This document shows, in pieces, positions 5,122 through 6,338 of a stretch of DNA of 6,338 bases (positions within the stretch are counted from its first letter, which is position 1; the number at the start of each line of letters is the position of its first letter). The stretch comes from Candidatus Bathyarchaeota archaeon. GTDB lineage: Archaea; Thermoproteota; Bathyarchaeia; Bathyarchaeales; Bathycorpusculaceae. The DNA lies in assembly GCA_026014845.1 (NCBI GenBank), contig JAOZHM010000087.1, positions 1 to 6,338 of the forward strand. The letters run 5' to 3'. The position numbers and the translations under genes are program-made. Below the pieces are notes generated by a model. The model did not search any database. It was not told where the DNA came from and was given only the letters and a program-made list of their open reading frames with translations.

Positions 5122-6201
5122 ATGAATTCAAATCGAACAAGCAAAACTCCAAAGATCAAAGCAAAAAGAATTGAGAAACCGCCCTACGTTATTGATCAAT
5201 CTAAGCTTCGCCGCTTCGACAGTAAAAATATAGTTTTTGGTAGGGTAATGTGGGATTCGTCATGGGAAGGCTACATGCGAATGTACGATGAAAAAGTGCT
5301 CCGAACAATTTCAGAGGGAAAATGCGGCTATTCCAGAGTTGATTTTGCATTAGCCTATGCCTCTTGGATAGTACACGACGCTTTTAAAGGCGGTTTTTCA
5401 TGGAAAAAAATCAAACTCAATAGGACTCCAGCAGTCTCAACTGGAATTGATTGGACAAAAACGAAATATGAAGTTGATGATCCCTATAGAATGAGCATTC
5501 TCATCAAGCGGGCAGCAAGGCTTTTCGGTGCGTCACTGGTTGGAGTCTGCGAGCTTAACAGAGACTGGCTATACGCAGATGTTGATGTCCCTGAGAAATT
5601 CGAAAACGTTATTGTTATGGCGGTTGAAATGGACGCGGATGGAATCGCAACATCTCCTGCTGCTCCTGCTGCGGCTGCCACTGGTGTAGGTTATTCAAAA
5701 ATGGCGTTTATGCTTGCTGGCGTGGGCGAATTTGTTCGAAATCTTGGCTATGAAGCAATACAATGCGGAAACGACACTGCCTTAAGCATTCCACTCGGGA
5801 TTGACGCTGGACTTGGAGAACTTGGTCGCAATGGCTTGTTGATCACGCCTGAATACGGTCCAAGAGTTAGGCTTTGCAAAGTTTTAACAGATCTTTCACT
5901 GGAAACCGACAAACCCATAGAGTTTGGTGTAAAAGAGTTCTGCAAAAAATGTAAGCTGTGTGCTGAACATTGCGAGGCAAGTGCAATCTCAATGAATGAC
6001 GAACCAAGCTTTGAAGTGACATGTCGATCTAATAATCCGGGAGCGTTGAAGTGGTATGTTGATGTTGAACGATGCTATCTTTATTGGTGTGAAAACGGCA
6101 CAGACTGCTCGACATGCATAAAAGTTTGCCCTTACAATGTTGCGTCAGCAAAGAAAGCTAATATTTCTGCGAAAGAATTTTGGGAACCGAATGAAAAGTG
6201 A
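5122..6201 (+). CDS. Cytoplasmic reductive-dehalogenase-like corrinoid/Fe-S protein
   Basis: The 359-residue protein belongs to the reductive dehalogenase (RdhA) family: a cobalamin-binding nitroreductase-like core followed by a two-cluster ferredoxin domain. The core holds GVGYSKMAF (188-196), NDTALSIPLGIDAGLGELGR (217-236) and NGLLITPEYGPRVRLCKV (237-254). Y191, N217 and R250 have the same spacing (26 and 33) as the catalytic Y246, N272 and R305 I recall for PceA. Cluster ligands are C274-C277-C280-C284 and probably C318, C329, C332, C336 (CYLYW...CSTCIKVCPYN). There is no Tat signal and no following rdhB anchor gene, so it is cytoplasmic and probably not classically respiratory. Oddities: E285 replaces the usual Pro after the fourth Cys, and the protein ends 23 residues after the last cluster Cys, earlier than most family members. 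AGGTG at 5110-5114 supports the start. The natural substrate is unknown; dehalogenation is only one possibility. Confidence 0.85.
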   Translation: MNSNRTSKTPKIKAKRIEKPPYVIDQSKLRRFDSKNIVFGRVMWDSSWEGYMRMYDEKVLRTISEGKCGYSRVDFALAYASWIVHDAFKGGFSWKKIKLNRTPAVSTGIDWTKTKYEVDDPYRMSILIKRAARLFGASLVGVCELNRDWLYADVDVPEKFENVIVMAVEMDADGIATSPAAPAAAATGVGYSKMAFMLAGVGEFVRNLGYEAIQCGNDTALSIPLGIDAGLGELGRNGLLITPEYGPRVRLCKVLTDLSLETDKPIEFGVKEFCKKCKLCAEHCEASAISMNDEPSFEVTCRSNNPGALKWYVDVERCYLYWCENGTDCSTCIKVCPYNVASAKKANISAKEFWEPNEK

Positions 6202-6338
6202 CTGAGGTAATAAACAGTATAATAGTCGAACTTGCAAAAAGAGATGCTCTGAAAAGGGGTGTCATTGCGAATTTCTTAAATCCTCATCCTTACCTGTTTT
6301 GGCTATCTATTGGTGGTCCAATGATTTTCGGAAGTTTA
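6198..6338 (+). CDS. LysE-family transporter, C-terminal half only (partial at right edge)
   Basis: A GTG at 6198 overlaps the rdhA-like stop by 4 bases (GTGA) and opens 47 codons that run off the window. An in-frame TGA at 6192-6194 blocks any earlier start. Residues 18-40 read LKRGVIANFLNPHPYLFWLS then IGG. In LysE/RhtB-type amino-acid or small-molecule exporters this NFLNPHPYLFW signature lies in the second half of the protein, after three membrane segments, at around residue 110-120 by my recollection. Only about 20 residues precede it here, so the N-terminal half is missing. The gene could be the remnant of a deleted transporter, or a half-size protein coupled to the rdhA-like gene. The family call rests on this motif alone. 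Confidence 0.6.
   Translation, partial: MTEVINSIIVELAKRDALKRGVIANFLNPHPYLFWLSIGGPMIFGSL

Noticed and set aside
5484..5945. Minus-strand 65-residue frames inside the rdhA-like gene
   Set aside because: Low-complexity Ala/Ser antisense shadows; the plus frame carries clear family motifs.

Overview
The window looks like archaeal chromosome, roughly 40% GC, most likely from an uncultured anaerobic TACK-type lineage. Candidatus Bathyarchaeia is my best guess, but this is inference and I ran no database search. The signs are an archaeal transcript-cleavage-factor-like double zinc ribbon, a tungsten-type aldehyde:ferredoxin oxidoreductase with its ferredoxin partner, box-A-like AT-rich elements about 25 bases before several genes, GGAG/GAGGTG ribosome-binding sites, GTG and TTG starts, and T-tracts rather than strong hairpin terminators.

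Layout. At the left edge (1-22, minus) only the first codons of a divergent gene are visible. A TFS/RpoM-like protein (162-488, plus) lacks the usual acidic pair in its C-terminal hairpin. It is followed by a short intergenic region with a near-perfect 23-bp dyad (542-564). Then comes a broken 5' end of a SAM-dependent methyltransferase gene (596-about 743), shifted at a GC dinucleotide run, and an intact YdeI/OmpD-associated (OmdA) family gene (765-1340). Convergent to this is a minus-strand operon read from 4675 down to 1525: a four-cluster ferredoxin (4202-4675), the AOR catalytic subunit (2308-4209, 8-base overlap) and a DUF4332-like helix-hairpin-helix protein (1525-2292, 15-base gap).

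A 103-base divergent promoter region (4676-4778) separates that operon from a plus-strand one: a TIGR04076 small protein (4779-5048), a cytoplasmic reductive-dehalogenase-like corrinoid/Fe-S protein (5122-6201), and an overlapping ORF (6198 to the edge) whose sequence begins in the middle of a LysE-family transporter.

How they may work together (inference). The AOR oxidises an aldehyde and passes electrons through the polyferredoxin. The divergently encoded RdhA-like protein is an electron-consuming corrinoid Fe-S enzyme, so the two divergent operons may form one redox module. The window also carries scars of genome decay: the methyltransferase remnant before the YdeI gene, and a probable deletion junction between the rdhA-like gene and the LysE-like gene. 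I see no CRISPR array, tRNA, rRNA or insertion sequence.
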